A stretch of DNA of 64,000 nt from Telopea speciosissima (Eukaryota; Streptophyta; Magnoliopsida; Proteales; Proteaceae), in assembly GCF_018873765.1 (NCBI RefSeq), contig NC_057924.1, positions 4,216,001 through 4,280,000 on the forward strand. The letters are read 5' to 3'. The notes under the pieces were generated by a model. That model was not told the origin of the DNA, did not search any database, and saw only the letters and a program-made list of their open reading frames with translations. A program made the translations under genes and the position numbers. How positions within the stretch are numbered: the first letter of the stretch is position 1; each line of letters begins with the position of its first letter. Shown here piece by piece: positions 49,675 to 63,221 of this stretch.

Positions 49675-52600
49675 ATGGCGAGAGCTACTCGAGACGCAAT
49701 CGAGACGTTTACAAGCATCACTGGTGCATCCGAGGCTCTGGCTGTGCAGAGACTGGAGGTTGGTCTTTGTGGTCGAATTTCGAGTTATACAATTGTTTCA
49801 TTGTTGAAACTATCTTGGATTTTGGTTCCGTGAATTGAATTTTGTTATTTTTTCCGTGGCTTTCGACTGTCTGATCAGAAATGCTGGTATTGGTTTTCTT
49901 GTTAGGGTTTTTGTTTTTGGATTGGAATAGTTTGGTTTTGTAACATTTCTGATTTGGGTAACTCCAAATGGACTCTATGGCATTTCTTCGCTACAAATAA
50001 TGGTGGCGTCCCGTTATTGAGAAGACGTTTAATTGATTCGGTATTGGTGTTACACCAACTGTAACCTTTAGAATTGCTCTTCCTCTTGTGAGTATTTCAT
50101 ATAAGACTGATCTGCGCCCAAAGCAAGCTACTTTGGAGTTGGTTTGTTCACTGCCAAAAGGACCTTGGTGGTTGACGGTTTGAATTTGACTCCATTATAG
50201 CTGCATCGAGTATTGAATGAGTCCTTTGTTTCTATTTTGGTTCTTATGTTTTAGTAGCTAGAGTTAGCTTAGGAACTTCTCCCACATAAGAGTGAAGATT
50301 AGACAATGAGTCATCTTCCAGTCCATTATGTTTCTAAATATGATTCATATTACATTGATTTTGAATCTAGTATTCACTAATAGCCATTAAAGCAAAGGAG
50401 TGGCAAAGGTCTAGAAAGCTATGCAGATAGGTAAGTCTCTGCTTTGCAATTCCTCCTGAGATCTTTCTTTATATTGCTATTTGTCTACTGGACAGAAAAT
50501 GCTGCCGGGGGGAAATATTCAGAAACTTAATAGATGGCAAGAAGTTTATCATTTGGAATCTTGTGCTCCATTTGAATGAAGATGTCTATTTATGCATCCG
50601 TATTTTCCTCTAATTTTTCCTTGCTTATGAAACACGATGCAGAAATCCTCATCTGCCGAATTCCTTTCTTTTACGGATTTGACCATTTCAGCAATTGATA
50701 TTTCCCGGGGTGGGGGGACACTGCCCATCTATCCAATGAAACAAGACACCCCCACCCACCGCCCCCCAAAAAAAAGGTTCAGTGAAAATGATGATGAACA
50801 GAGAGAGAAAAGAAAAACTATGCAGGTTTCTGGGTGGCGATGTAAGCAGGCTGATAATGGGAAAGTTTCCATTATGTAACTCAGTGAAAATAATGACATT
50901 TAGAGAAGAATCCTAAGGCATTCGAGTCTTTTTTGGGTTATTTGTGGCTCAACTTTCTGCCGTGAGCCAAAGCTTGTGATCAAGTTTCAACTTGTGAGTT
51001 CAACCCAAGCTTGAAGCCAGCTTATTTACTTACTTAAACAGGCGTTAGATGTCTTGAACTTGGTTATCCAGCATAAAAGCCCCTTATTTGTGGGAGGATC
51101 CAATCTACACTTTTAATACAATTAAATAAGAGCAAACTTTTCAGTATCATCAGCATCCAAACAGTACTCCCTAGAGGAACACCAAGCCATCTGTGCTTTT
51201 TTGCAATGTTACCATTTCTTAAAGGAGCTTCTGAGAAGCATTGTATTTATACTAATCTCAAACAACAATCTGTCCTGTGGAACGACATTGGGAATGAAAT
51301 GTGTATCTTCCTCATAGAGTTCCTTGATGCCATTGACACTTGTTAGTATCAAATAAGGGACACACTTGAGGCATCAGCTACCCAATTGAGTAATAGTCTA
51401 ATGGATTATTTGGTGGATAAATGTTACTTGTAAGATAAGAAACTCATTAAAAATGATGTTAGTTTATGTTTTTTTGGTGTGAAAAATTTTAGTATCCAAG
51501 CTAGTGAAGAATGTATTCAAAACTAAACGGCTTGGGCTATTGTTCTATGATCTGGTATTTGACTCCAGATCGTAGGTTGGAAATTCCCAACATGCACCAT
51601 TCACCTTTTTTGATATTCCAGATGGTGCATGAAGTTGTGGGAAGTCTCAACAGACTCCACAACGAATTCAGCTGTTATTTACTGAGCATGATTGTCTGTA
51701 TATTACTCATGTTGCTGGTTTCAAGTATCTGCCCGTATATCTTGTTAGTTTCCCATTTGTCTTTCTTTTGGCACTTTATGTTCACAGTATGCTATTGATA
51801 TTTTGATCTCTTCTTGTTCATCATAATCTCTTTATGGGAACGATATAGCTGATGTAATCTTTTTCTGATTGGGTTCTCTCCTGATTGGTAATAGGAACAT
51901 GGTGGTGATCTCAATGAAGCTGTCAATGCACATTTTAGCTCAGGAGACAGAAATACGTATGTGGCTTTTGATCTATACTATTTACCCCCTATTTCCGTCT
52001 TATTATTGAGAATTTACTCTCACTATCTGGGAGTATAATCTCCTTTTCTGAATAACTGTGTTACATTTCATGCTTAATATGTCCAGAACACGACGAACAC
52101 CTGTCGCAGAATCTCAAAATGATTTCATGGATGTAGATGATCCATTCGGATTTGAAACACAGGGACCTCCTTTACCACTTCTATCTGCTGCTAGAAACTT
52201 GAACCCGTTCCCAATTATTGACTCCACTTTTCCTAGAAGTCTCTTTGAAAACAGGGGTGCTTCCGAGTTCTCCAGCCATGCACCATTTGTTTCACATCCA
52301 AGGGATGTTCGGGAGATCCCCATAGAGGTCAAGGATGGAAATGACCAGCCCGGTCATTCTGGATCCAATCCTACTATTGAAGATGTTACTGGAGTTGCAT
52401 ATACCCATGGTCCTGAAATCCATGGACATGTCATAGTTGATGATGAAGAGGATGAAGGTCCTCCGATTGATCCTCCTGCACATACTCCTGGTCAGAATGA
52501 AAGAGAAACTAGCTTTTCGGGTGAGAATCATTATCAAGCCCATGTCCCAAGTGCTCCAAATGTTGGCAGTGACTACAGTAATGATATAGAAGAAGAGATG

Positions 52601-55600
52601 GTCCGAGCTGCCATTGAAGCTTCAAAGCGAGAGGCTGAAGAGGGGTACCCAAACCAGCAATTTGGTGCTACTAATGTATGTAAAGTAATTCTGGGCATCA
52701 ACCTCTTGTCATACAATTTGATGTAGGTCGTTGATGACTGCATATCTGACATATTTCCAACTTGATGCAGGACTCATCCGGAATACATACTGAGCTTGCA
52801 CAGGCAGTTTCATTGTCATTAAAGGTTTATAATTTTGCCATATGATTTTGAGACTTTTGTTTTCTACTTTTCTTTGCCCTTTTGTGACTTGAATTGGATT
52901 CAGACGGCAGAGCAAGAGAAAGCACGGCGTGAGCAAGGGGTGTCAATTGGAGCTACTCAACAGCATGATTTTAGTTCATCTGATGTAGGAGAGTTGGGAA
53001 AACTGCCATCAGCAAATGGGAGGTGGATATCTATTGTTGCTGTTCCATTTGTACTACATATGTGTTTTCTAGTATTTCACTCTGTGATTGTTGCATGGTT
53101 GGCTTGTCCTGTTTGTGTGGATGGTGTTTCATCCATGTTCCTGATTTGTTTTCCCTTTTCCTGCTGGAGGCAAGGATTTAGTTCTTTTGGCAAGGGAACA
53201 TCAAGTCAATTTAAGACGGAGGCAGGAAGTTCATCTGTGCAGGATGAAGCTAAGGATGTAGAGGAGCAGCCATTGGTTAAGCACAGGTCCAGACGTGTTT
53301 CTTCTGGATCTGTGGAATCTGCCAGAGATGTTGGAGAAATGATGGACAGCCCCCCATCACGTCCTAGACGGCATGATGTTGGTACTGATCGGCAGCGCAC
53401 TGGGGATACCTTTCAGTCTGATGAAGTATGTACAGCTGTTAGTACATATTTTACTTTTTGGCTGATGTTCTCTGTGCCGCAGCGCAGCCTGCGCCCTGAC
53501 ACATGGGCCTGCCATTCAGGGGGCAAGGTGGTCATTTTCCACACCCCCATGTGTATAGGCACAGCCTGCACCTCCGGCACAGAGAACATTTGGCCTTTAC
53601 TTTTACTGTGGAACATAGTCATTTACCAGGATAATGTGATTCTGTTTTATTATTAGTAACTGGTTTACATTCTTACTGTAATGAAGTGGGGTGTTTTGAA
53701 TCACTAACTGGTTTACATTCTTACTGTGATGAAGTGGGGAGGCATATCTTCAGAGGAACATGATGAAGCAGTTATGCTCGAAGCTGCACTTTTTGGTCAG
53801 ATTACTGAAGGGACTGCATATCATTTTGATGTGGGTTCTTATACTCGTCGGATACCACGTCCTCCTTCACCCACTCTAGCAGCACAACGCATACTGCGAG
53901 AGCAGCAGGTTTGTCCTTTCTTTTTGTGTCCAAGGTCTAATGTTTTCTTTTGTTTGTCAAACCATTGATGCTGGTCTGAGGTTGCAGGATGATGAGTATC
54001 TTGCTTCACTACAAGCTGATAAAGAGAAAGAATTGAAGGCCAGGGAGGAAGCTGAAGCCCATCGATTAGAAGAGGAAGCTTCTAGAGCAGCTGCCCTTCA
54101 AGAAGAGAGACACAAAGAGGAAGAAGCTCACATGAAAATGCTACAAGAAGAGGTAACGTGAATTGAAGTTCATGCATTAACAATGATAGGGAGACTGCTT
54201 ACAGATCGAAGCACTGGCATGTTATAACTTATCTCTGTAGAATTGCTGCAAAGGACTAAGGGAAAATATTTCGTACTAAAACAGCACCTGAAACAGGTTC
54301 ATGATTTTGCTCCATATTTTAGTTTCTCCCTTACATAATTGGATATCCCTATATTCTTGGGTGCATGTCTCTGCTGAGAGCAAAATTCTTTCTTAGTAGG
54401 AGGTGAGCGTTAATCTATATTAATTGTGTGGTAATATGGTTTGATGGTCTTTCTTTCTGAATATAGTGGTTTTTGAAAATTAAAGAGTTTTTTTAGTCAA
54501 AGCTTGGTAAGTTGGTTTACCTGACCCAGTATAGTTACAAGCTCGTCAACTCTAGTTGCGTTTCCAATTCTTTGAATTACGACAAACTAAAATTTTCCAG
54601 TATATTGATACACGTAAAACTATATCTTTGTGCCCTTCCTTCAATGATAAAGGGAACTTTATCCTACATAGGGAATAATGTATTGCATGTAGTTTGTGGC
54701 TTCATGGTTGTTTGACTAGGTTCCTCACTGATGACAGGAATTTGAGAGACGGCTATTTGCAAAAGAAGCTTCTCTTCCTCAGGAACCAGCTTCAGATGAT
54801 GATAATGCTGTAACTCTTCTCGTCCGGATGCCAGATGGTAGTCGCCGTCGCCGTCGCTTTCTCAAGTCAGACAAGCTCCAGGTAGGACTGATGGAGATGT
54901 CATCCTTTTGAATGTGTAAAAATTATTATTCATTCTTTAATCTTAGCTCAATCTTATAGCTGTTTTCTTTTGCATTGCAGTCACTTTTTGACTTCGTTGA
55001 TGTAATCGAGATATCTTCCTTTTGTATATGTGTAGGAATTTCTCTTTATTCTTTATTCTGATAGCTGTTTTCTTTTGTATTGCAGTCGCTTTTTGACTTC
55101 ATTGATGTGGGTAGAGGTGTTAAACCTGGTACCTATAAACTGGTAATTGTTCTGTGCATATTGCTCTCTGATCTTCTAATCTCTGGTATTATATCTGCTG
55201 TGATTAGTTGGTTGCCACTTACCGAATCAAAACATGCTACTCTATCCTTCTATGCGCAAACTTTTACTCTTGGGTACTGGTGCAAGAATTATGTGGTCTT
55301 CTAGTAGGCGTTCTGCACAAATCAGTTTAGTCTGAGGCATCACTTATAGTAATCCAAACTCGACCTTGAACCAGGGAAAAATCAGTGGGAGATCGATTGC
55401 AGCAGGATCAATAAAATAAGCAAGAACAAAATTGAGTAACTGATTTTTTTTTAATTTTCCTTTTCTGTTCACATTTGAAAGAAGAACATAAAAGGATAGG
55501 GAAGAAAAAGAAGAGGATATGAAAGGGGGACAGGGGACTCTCTCATCCAGGGACTCTCACCATCACTGCATCTCACAGCTTCAACCATAGCTCTTTTTTT

Positions 55601-56867
55601 TTCTGTCTAATAATAGTAATTACAGCTATAGGAGTCCTCCACGTATTAGCAATTGAGTCTTCAATTTGCATTCAATAGCTAGCTGGCTGTGGGGCCCTCC
55701 TGATCATGAATCTCCTCCCAATAGAGTTGAACGATATCTTTTCAATTCTGGAAAAGAAACCCTTTATGACAGGCTGGCCGATGGCTAATGGCAGTATTCA
55801 AATAAAGCTAATCTCGCCTCATAATGTGCTGGAAATAAATTGCTCGATATAATAGGAAATAAGATAGAAAATATCTCCTTAAATAACTTAAGAATCTCCT
55901 CTTTGATTCTGGAAGTAAATTCACTTTAATTCTGGAACTAAATCAACATTAATTCTGCTGGATAATATCTTCTTCAAATCAGCAAACATATCCCTGGAAA
56001 TCAGCAAACTTGATTGCAATTAAATCCCCTATAAATCAGCAGACTTAATTGCGAATAAATCTCCCAGATAGAACTGATCGATGTCCACCAATTCTGGAAA
56101 ATATTCTGCTAATAATCTCCACATAAGAGGCTGGCTGATAGCTAGTATTTCTCCCAAATAAGATTGATGGACTGGGCCAGAATTTGAACCAAAATAGCCT
56201 GGCTCGACGTGTTTAATTAAATCCAGAATATGGGCTTAAAACATAACCGATTTGGAGCTCCATCTCAAAACTTGCACTGCATCATATAGCCTTGAGATAA
56301 AGAACATTCTTGTGAATAATTTATTGGAGATCTCATGTGTTTTTATGGGAAATAGAGATAATAACAGGAAATTAATGATTCTCTAACAATTATTAGAATT
56401 TTGAGTTGTTTGAGGTGGCATGGCCATGTTCAACAGAGGCCTTGGGATGCTCCAGTTCGGAGGAGTGATTTGATTCAGATTGAAGGATCTAAAAGAGCTA
56501 GGGGCAGGCTTCAAATAACTCCAAGTGAAGTGGCAAGGAAAGACATGCATAGCTTAGGTCTTGTATCTTCGATGACTATGAATAGGGCAGATTAGAGAAT
56601 AAGGATCCATGATGGTCCCTGAACCGGTTAAACATTTCTCTTCTAATTGCAGCGCATTAGAATGAGAGGCTTATTTCTGCTATGTATAACAGTGACACTA
56701 CTTGTAGAATTGATAAATGAAAGATGGACTGACACTTCCTTGATTTTCATGCTGGACAGGTGAGGCCTTATCCACGGCGTGCTTTCAGTGATGGTGAGAG
56801 TGAATTATCTCTGGGTGAACTAGGTTTAACCAGCAAACAAGAAGCCTTATTTATAGAATTGATTTAG
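49675..56867 (+). CDS. Plant UBX-domain protein (PUX8-like) with UBA-like and UIM motifs
   Basis: Eleven exons: 49675-49758, 51895-51956, 52087-52675, 52771-52824, 52904-53022, 53170-53425, 53735-53908, 53988-54152, 54738-54881, 55086-55142 and 56760-56867. The total is 1812 nt, 603 aa, with all phases joining. N-terminal UBA-like segment (about 1-48: [20 protein letters not shown], then [12 protein letters not shown]); ubiquitin-interacting helices [18 protein letters not shown] and [16 protein letters not shown], and a UIM-like [15 protein letters not shown]; an acidic/charged coiled coil (about 447-505); a C-terminal UBX domain (about 524-603: [20 protein letters not shown] to [11 protein letters not shown] and [15 protein letters not shown]). 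Family members recruit the Cdc48/p97 ATPase to ubiquitylated clients. Intron 6 carries a MITE. Introns 6 and 9 contain duplicated splice acceptors, and intron 10 carries a LINE piece. Confidence 0.94.
53461..53596. mobile_element. GTTCTCTGTG-family foldback MITE inside PUX intron 6
   Basis: The ends GATGTTCTCTGTGCCGCAGC and CTCCGGCACAGAGAACATTT are near-perfect inverted repeats. The interior GGGCCTGCCATTCAGGGGGC then AAGGTGGTCATTT is the family core. It lies between exons 6 and 7, and reading through the exon 6 donor would run into it. Confidence 0.88.
53657..53744 (+). repeat. 48-bp tandem duplication spanning the exon 7 acceptor
   Basis: Two units starting TAACTGGTTTACATTCTTAC (53657 and 53705) each end in GATGAAG/AATGAAG followed by TGGGG. 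The second supplies the real acceptor (exon 7 at 53735). The first would add codons ending quickly in TAA. Confidence 0.85.
54895..55112 (+). repeat. About 105-bp tandem duplication spanning the exon 10 acceptor
   Basis: ATAGCTGTTTTCTTTTGCAT then TGCAG, followed by TCACTTTTTGACTTCGTTGA (exon-like at 54981), is repeated as ATAGCTGTTTTCTTTTGTAT then TGCAG and TCGCTTTTTGACTTCATTGA (real exon 10 at 55086). Only the second copy retains a usable donor and the [12 protein letters not shown] coding sequence. Confidence 0.85.
56395..56625 (+). mobile_element. RTE LINE fragment in PUX intron 10
   Basis: The frame reads [20 protein letters not shown] and [10 protein letters not shown], then [11 protein letters not shown], the C-terminal block of plant RTE-type LINE proteins (compare 7790-7985 of the larger copy). 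No 3' tail is visible, so this is an internal fragment. Confidence 0.8.
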
Positions 56868-59800
56868 GAAAGATCATTCTTCTACTTGTAAGTTGGAAAG
56901 AAAGGAAAAAGAGAGTACTATTGAAAAACTCCACTGGAATGACAGAGCATGCATGATGTGTGTGATCTTGGCTAGTGATGTTATTGTTGGAGTCTATTAA
57001 AATCCCAGAACTCCGCAAAACTTGCTTCTTCATCTGAAGCTGAAAATAGAAAATTGTTGAACTTTTCCCAGCAACCCTAACTATTCTTGAGCATTCTGGG
57101 ATTGTGGGTAGGATGATTGTTTTAATTGGTGGTGTTGATTGGTTTATAGATTTGTATATGTACAACAATATTTGTTCTTCATTTAATCATATCATATTAA
57201 ACTTAAACTCATACTGCTTCTTAAGATGAGGAGTGAGGATTGGGAAAGTATATGGTTTTCCTTTTCAAGGGCCCAATTGTAAAGACTTCATGTCTGGCAT
57301 GGTAGCCTATGTCCCAGATGCATTTGATACTGGGATTGCTAAGGATGTCACATTCAAGTGAGGGAAAAGCATCACAAAGGTTTTGATTGATTGCAAGGGA
57401 AGTGAAAATTTTCAAGCCTAATAAAGAAATTTTTGTAATTATTACTTCACATGGTTATGTGCTAGCCCCATTAATTCCATATCATTCTATATTTGGTTAT
57501 TAAATTTCACTGTACTTTGCATCTATCATTAAATATGTTAAGAAATATAAATGGTTTATACATTGATGTTGGGTAATGATTATAAAAGTTTCTTTTTTAA
57601 ATTTGAAAATTTTCAATTTCCCTTGCAATCAAAGGGAGCCAAAGATATAAGGGTGAATTTCAGATTTTTTTCCTATTTTCATTGAATGCAAATTCCAGTG
57701 ACTTCCAACTAGGTCGTCTGCCGTAGTTTGTTCCATTTCCCCAAGTTTCTCTAATAAAGGGGATGGAAATGACCATCCTACCCCTGCCCAAACACACTGC
57801 TCGATTGGGGTCCACTCTCCTCTCTATGGGTAGGTTCTAGGTAACCTGAAAGTTTTTGTGATTCAGAGATAGCTAGTATGAGTTTTTGGGATTATTTACA
57901 TTGCATGGTAGGGTTGTTTGTGGTTCTATGTGGCCTTGCACAAGTCACATGCTTTCAATCCTAATAAGAAGGAAGAAGGTGGATGGATGTTCTATCCCAT
58001 TGGATCAGGACATATTTTTTTATCAAAGAGGATGGATGATGGTCAATTCAAATTCTTGATTGAGTAGAAGATTCTAGATTGGTCACTTGTCAAATTTTAA
58101 TTGCATGGTCTATCTTAGTCTACATTTTCTCACTTGTATTTCCAATGGTTAGGAATTGTTTACGATAGAAAATTATAGGTCACTGTCAGTGTGTACTCAT
58201 CTCTCAGAGTCTCTCTTCTCATTAAATATGTGTGCCTCTCTTCTCGCTCCTCGTTAAATATACTACTTCAATACCCAATAGGCGTGATATAGACACTAGG
58301 TTTTGTCGGTTTTGACATTTAAAAGGTATAAATTTATATATTTTAAAATCGATCATATTAACTAACTCTTATGTTCCAAAAAAAAAAAAAAAACTAATTC
58401 TTATGGAAAACAAAGAACATTTTCATCAATAATTTAAAGAACTTACAATTGTTTAGTACAATAGGTACCAATAAAAACATTATGAACTCCTAAGCAGATT
58501 TTACAAATAACAAGCTCCACATCAGATTTCAATTAGAAAATCGCAGTCTTAGTTCTTGTCAACCATATATATGTTGAGATATTCATAAATATTTTTTTCC
58601 ATCTCTGTATTGAATTATGTTTGAATGTATCAAAAATTTCATGTGTCTGTATTTAGTAATTATGTTTGGCACCCCTTTTCATGAAGGCAAAGACCTACCT
58701 AATTCATACATTCTTATAGTTTGAGCTCTTTTTTAATTTTTAGTTTATTATTTATTACTTGATTTTATTTTTTTTTTGGTAAAGGTTACTTAATAAATAC
58801 AACAAAAAGAAATAGGTTGTATTAATAATTATTAGTTTGTATATGGAAAGTATAGAAAGATTAGAATTATTCTATGGAGGTTGTATTTTGGTTGTCAACT
58901 TGGTGATATTTAATTGAAGGCGCTTATCATGTTTCTACTAAAATAAGTGATAGAAAGGTACTCTTAATATATTGTTGGACATTATATGTTTTATGAATTG
59001 TTATAAGTCTGTTAATGTGAAGGTGCAATCTGATGTATATGTAAGTTGGGATCGTATTCTAGTTAGGAAGGCTAGGTCGGAGGGTACGATTTAGTACTTC
59101 TAATTTTGATTATGTTTGACTCGCGGTGAATAATTTCTACTAATTTCAAATTATTTTTTTTTTCCATAAGAAAAAAAAAGTACTCTTAGAGGAATTTTGA
59201 ATATTCAAAGCATTTCATTTGTTATGTTTTTTCCATAACTTTGTATAGGATTATTTTGTTCTCTTCTAAAGTTAAAAATCCATTACACATTTGGGTGTGG
59301 GGTTACAAACTGTCATTATTAAATCTGTTATCAGTAAATTCAGTTACCAAACAAAAGAAAAGCAATTCTATTCTTGAGGAGGAAGGGGGAGGGGGCCTTA
59401 CCAAAAAAATGGAATGGGGTGGGGTGGACCACTTCAGAGCCTTGTGAAGGTAAGGTTCCCTTGCTAGTCTACAATTCTTTGTCACATAGCAGAGAGATGT
59501 GACAGTTCTGATCATTGCACGGTTTGGATATGCCACTAATCAATTTTTAGACTCAATTAAATTATACACTCTCGTGTGTATTAGTATGCATCTTCATGTA
59601 TATTCATAAATACTAACATTTAAGGTTTTAAAACTTAAAATCGAAAATTACGATTTGAATCAAATCATTAATCAATGGGACTCCACAAGAATCCTAGAAA
59701 CTAGAATCAAAAGAAGCAAGCATTTCCAAACATCTTTAATTTTTTTTTTATATCCAAAAGCCTTGTAAAAAGTTATAAGAGGTAAGTACCATTGCTTTTC

Positions 59801-60839
59801 TGCTTACCAATTAAAAGAAAGAGAAACTTGCCAAAATTGTAGATCAAAATACATTCATAGCCGAATCCAACTTAGGTTTTGAGAATCTACGTTAATTGTA
59901 ATTGGTAGGCCAGTTCCGATTTGGATCGGCCCATTCCATCAATAGTGATTAGATGTTTCAAACCATGCCTCAATACTTTGATTCGTGGTCTCAAATATTG
60001 GTATCTGAAAACTGTATAGCCAATACAAATACCGATATTTAAAACCATGCTCTAATCACTACTATGTTATATCTCATAGTCTAGGATTTTCAAAATTTTA
60101 TTTTTCCATTAGAAAAAATCCATTTGAGTTAAAACTTGACATGCGAACAAGGGACCTATAAATGTACCAATGCACAAATTTGGACCCCATAGGCATGCCA
60201 TAGATAAATTCTTTTAGCCGGACTATAGGGGGAGAGTTTTTGTTAGGGAACGCAACCCCTATGCCAATGTAGGGGCTTATGGGAGCGTTTGTGGAAGCAA
60301 CTGTAGGGGTAGGATTTCTTCCTTTCAAGGGGCAAGGTGGTCATTTCATGTGGGTTTATGTTTGGATGTAGAAACCACACTCCCATAATGGTTCCTTTAG
60401 TCCTTTTCCCTCTCTTAGCCTAAGGTGTACACTACACTACGCCTCCTCACATGTAGTATTATATTAATGTTTTAAAATAAAAAATAAATATGAGTCAGTG
60501 CAGGGTACCCTACTTGCGTAGAAAACTTGTCTAAAAGTTATAAATGGTTGACTGATTAGGTATATTTTTCCTGTTTTGGAAACAAAAAACCAAAACATAT
60601 ACACAACCTCAAAAGAATTTGTTTTCATATTCCACGTGTTGCTTCTAGATACAAATAATATAGATTTTTGGTCCTGAAACTCAGAAACTCCCTTACGATG
60701 TCGGTAAAGTAAACCGACTATCAAAGTGGGACCCATCCTTTCATCCAAGGTCAGCATCCAGCCGTCTGATGCGCACCGGAGAGGATCCTGTCCTTGTATG
60801 TGTGTGTCATGATTACTAAACAACAAAAAAAAATATGTG
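56868..60839. other. Long intergenic region, little recognisable
   Basis: Begins with the PUX 3' untranslated region. The rest is AT-rich with poly-A/T runs. A GGGGCAAGGTGGTCATTTCA motif near 60340 resembles the MITE cores elsewhere, and GATATTGGTATC-type repeats occur near 59995. No exon or RNA gene is supported. Confidence 0.4.
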
Positions 60840-60844
60840 CCATG

Positions 60845-61115
60845 TTTAGGGACGTAAAATGGATCGGATTCGGCTCGAATAGTATTATATCCGCATTTGC
60901 ATTCGATTAGTTTTCGAACGGATTTGGATAATGCTAAACGGATAAGACACGAATACAGATCCAATATTTTATCTGTTTACATGTAAATGTAGCTTTTTAG
61001 ATTGTTATAGTCTATCTGTATCCGCATCCGTTTAACTTTCGTATGGATTTGAATAGTGCTAAATAGATATAGACACAAATACAAAAACGGATTTCAACTA
61101 TTCATTTACACCCTT
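60845..61115. mobile_element. MITE-like element with GTAAATGGAT-type ends
   Basis: The left side GGGACGTAAAATGGATCGGA and right side ATTCATTTACACCCTTG are roughly inverted. The interior has repeated TATCCGCATCCG/GTATCCGCATCCG motifs, as in the element at 1327-1747. No TSD was found, so the boundaries are approximate. Confidence 0.5.
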
Positions 61116-61567
61116 GTTCAATTTTTATATAATAACCAATTAAAATAAAAGAAAGAGGCATAAGTGCATCATAACAAGGACTCGTAACTTTTTGTTTTTT
61201 GTTTGGTTGAACAAAGACTCATAACCACCCACGCTGTTCTAGTGGTTCAACTCCCTACAACGTGTTCCACACGCATTTCCCGTGAAGTCCTCCCATGTGG
61301 GTCCGTGGGTAGCCCCAGCCCCCGGGCCCCAGCATTGCTTCTCTCCACCAACGACTCTCTAAAGTTTGACTTTGACCACGAAATACCTCTGTCCATAGTT
61401 TACGCCCAGTCTGATCCAGTCGGACCAATAAAATTGATTGATTCAACCTGAACTAAATTGAATATTTATGGGTTTGATTTTGGTTTGGGCTTTTATAAAA
61501 TCTGTATAAATCAAATTGATTTAGAGGAACTTTAAACAAGCGGCATAGAGAAGCACACCAATGAGAC

Positions 61568-62057
61568 AATGGTCAAATTAAATTCAGATGCATCTCTTCT
61601 AGGAGATGCTACTCTTGGAGGCACTATTTTCTTGATTTGAGATTAAAAAGATTTTCCTTTATTAGCTGCTTGTAACAGAGTTTCCTTCAGTACTCTGTTC
61701 CTAGGTGAAGTTATTTGAATTTGCATGGGTCTAGCTTAGGCTTTATCAGCTGGTTATAGGAGGATTCATGTTGAATCAGACAACTCTAAAGTTATCAGAT
61801 GCCAACAGGATGAGAGTTGAGTTCAACCTATTCTTGTAGTTCCAATCCTAAATGATATTAGGAATCTTTGCTTATCTTTTGATAGTGTGCTCTTTTAACT
61901 ATATTCCAAGGCAAATCAAGCCAGGAAGACTCTATCAGTAGCATGTATAACAGTATGACCTGTTTCCACTTCTTGGCTGATTTTCCTTTGTGAAGGTGAA
62001 GCATCGGGTGGCTCATGCTTTTCTCATCAATAAATTCATTTTCTACCCAAAAAAAAA
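61568..62057 (+). mobile_element. L1-type LINE 3' end (RNase H plus poly-A)
   Basis: Starts with KLNSDASLLGDATLGGTIF, the RNase H N-terminal strand. RIHVESDNSKVI and SFDSVLFNYIPRQ-like blocks follow, with frame breaks, then a short tail ending in a poly-A run at about 62050. It is a 5'-truncated, degenerate insertion. Confidence 0.7.
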
Positions 62058-62204
62058 TAAGATAATGGTTTAGGTTCTTTTTTTGGATAATATAATGGTC
62101 TAGGTTCTTGGACGAGAACCATTCCTATGTATAATTCATACATGGTAAGACAGCCAAGTCATTTCATGTGAAAGAGAGAGAGAGTTTTCCAATTTTTAAT
62201 GTAT

Positions 62205-62330
62205 GGAAAAATGTTCTTTCCTATGCCTATACACATGGTGGTGGGAAAAATGACCAACCTGCCCGTCCTACCCTATGTGTCTAGGCGCAACATGTGCCCC
62301 CATGTGTTCCTGTTGCCTACAAAAAACAAA
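62205..62330. mobile_element. Decayed foldback MITE related to the GTTCTCTGTG family
   Basis: Left ATGTTCTTTCCTATGCC, core GTGGTGGGAAAAATGACCAA and CCTATGTGTCTAGGCGCAAC resemble the family core, but the termini no longer pair well. A second weak relative lies at about 62690-62810. Confidence 0.45.
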
Positions 62331-63221
62331 ACTGAACAAATAACAACTTGATAATGACTCAATAAATAACCGAACGACAGACCAAACCGGATTTCAACTT
62401 ATCAATTTGGTAAATGTTTGACCCATTATCAATCGAATCGAACCAAACCGAACCAACCTATTGACATCACTAGCGGTGGTACCCTCCATGTAGACTAATT
62501 CAAAAGAAAGTTCAGTCAACCTCTCCAACTCAGCATAAAATATATTTTCTCCACGACTCCCATCCTTTTTATTGATCTTTCTTTAATAGATAAAATTGTT
62601 TAAATAAAGAGATTAATACTTAAATTGTGTAATTAGGGATAAGATTGACCTCGACCGTATTATCATAAAATAATAATGGTTAAACAATGCGTGTCCAAAG
62701 GCATGGACATTGCCTTTAGACACAATGTGACATGAAATGACTGCCTAACCCTCGCCATGACGCATAAAATGTCTACGCCTTGGGCACGACCGGTTAGCGT
62801 CCTTTATCCCAAAAAATAATATTCCAGTGGAAATTTGAGCAATAGTTTAGTTCATCAATTCATTCCTTGCCGATACACGCCAGCCAGCCCAACCCTCAAG
62901 GCATGTTTCTATTAATATTTATTTATAACGAGATAATTACAATTAGATAGCCACCGATTGCCACGTCATCTCCCTATTATAAACAACAATATTAAACCCT
63001 GAAACGTTTGACTTAAACTTGTTTAGACGTTTTTATTTCCCGTTTCTACTTTCTTGGCCAATGAGTTTGAATTCAGAACGTAATCCCTTTTGCTTATCTG
63101 ACTCAAAACCCCCAAATCAGGTTTTTGATTTATTTCCTACTTATATTAGTTTTTTCCTTTCTGCAACACAGAAGAAAAAAAATAAGAATAAGAAGAATTT
63201 CAAATTTCAAAACTGATAGAG

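Noticed and set aside
53413-53622. Minus-strand ORF in PUX intron 6
   Set aside because: It lies over the GTTCTCTGTG MITE; similar ORFs appear wherever this palindromic MITE occurs.
60464-60964. 166-codon minus-strand ORF
   Set aside because: It spans the edge of a MITE-like element and has no recognisable motif or gene structure.
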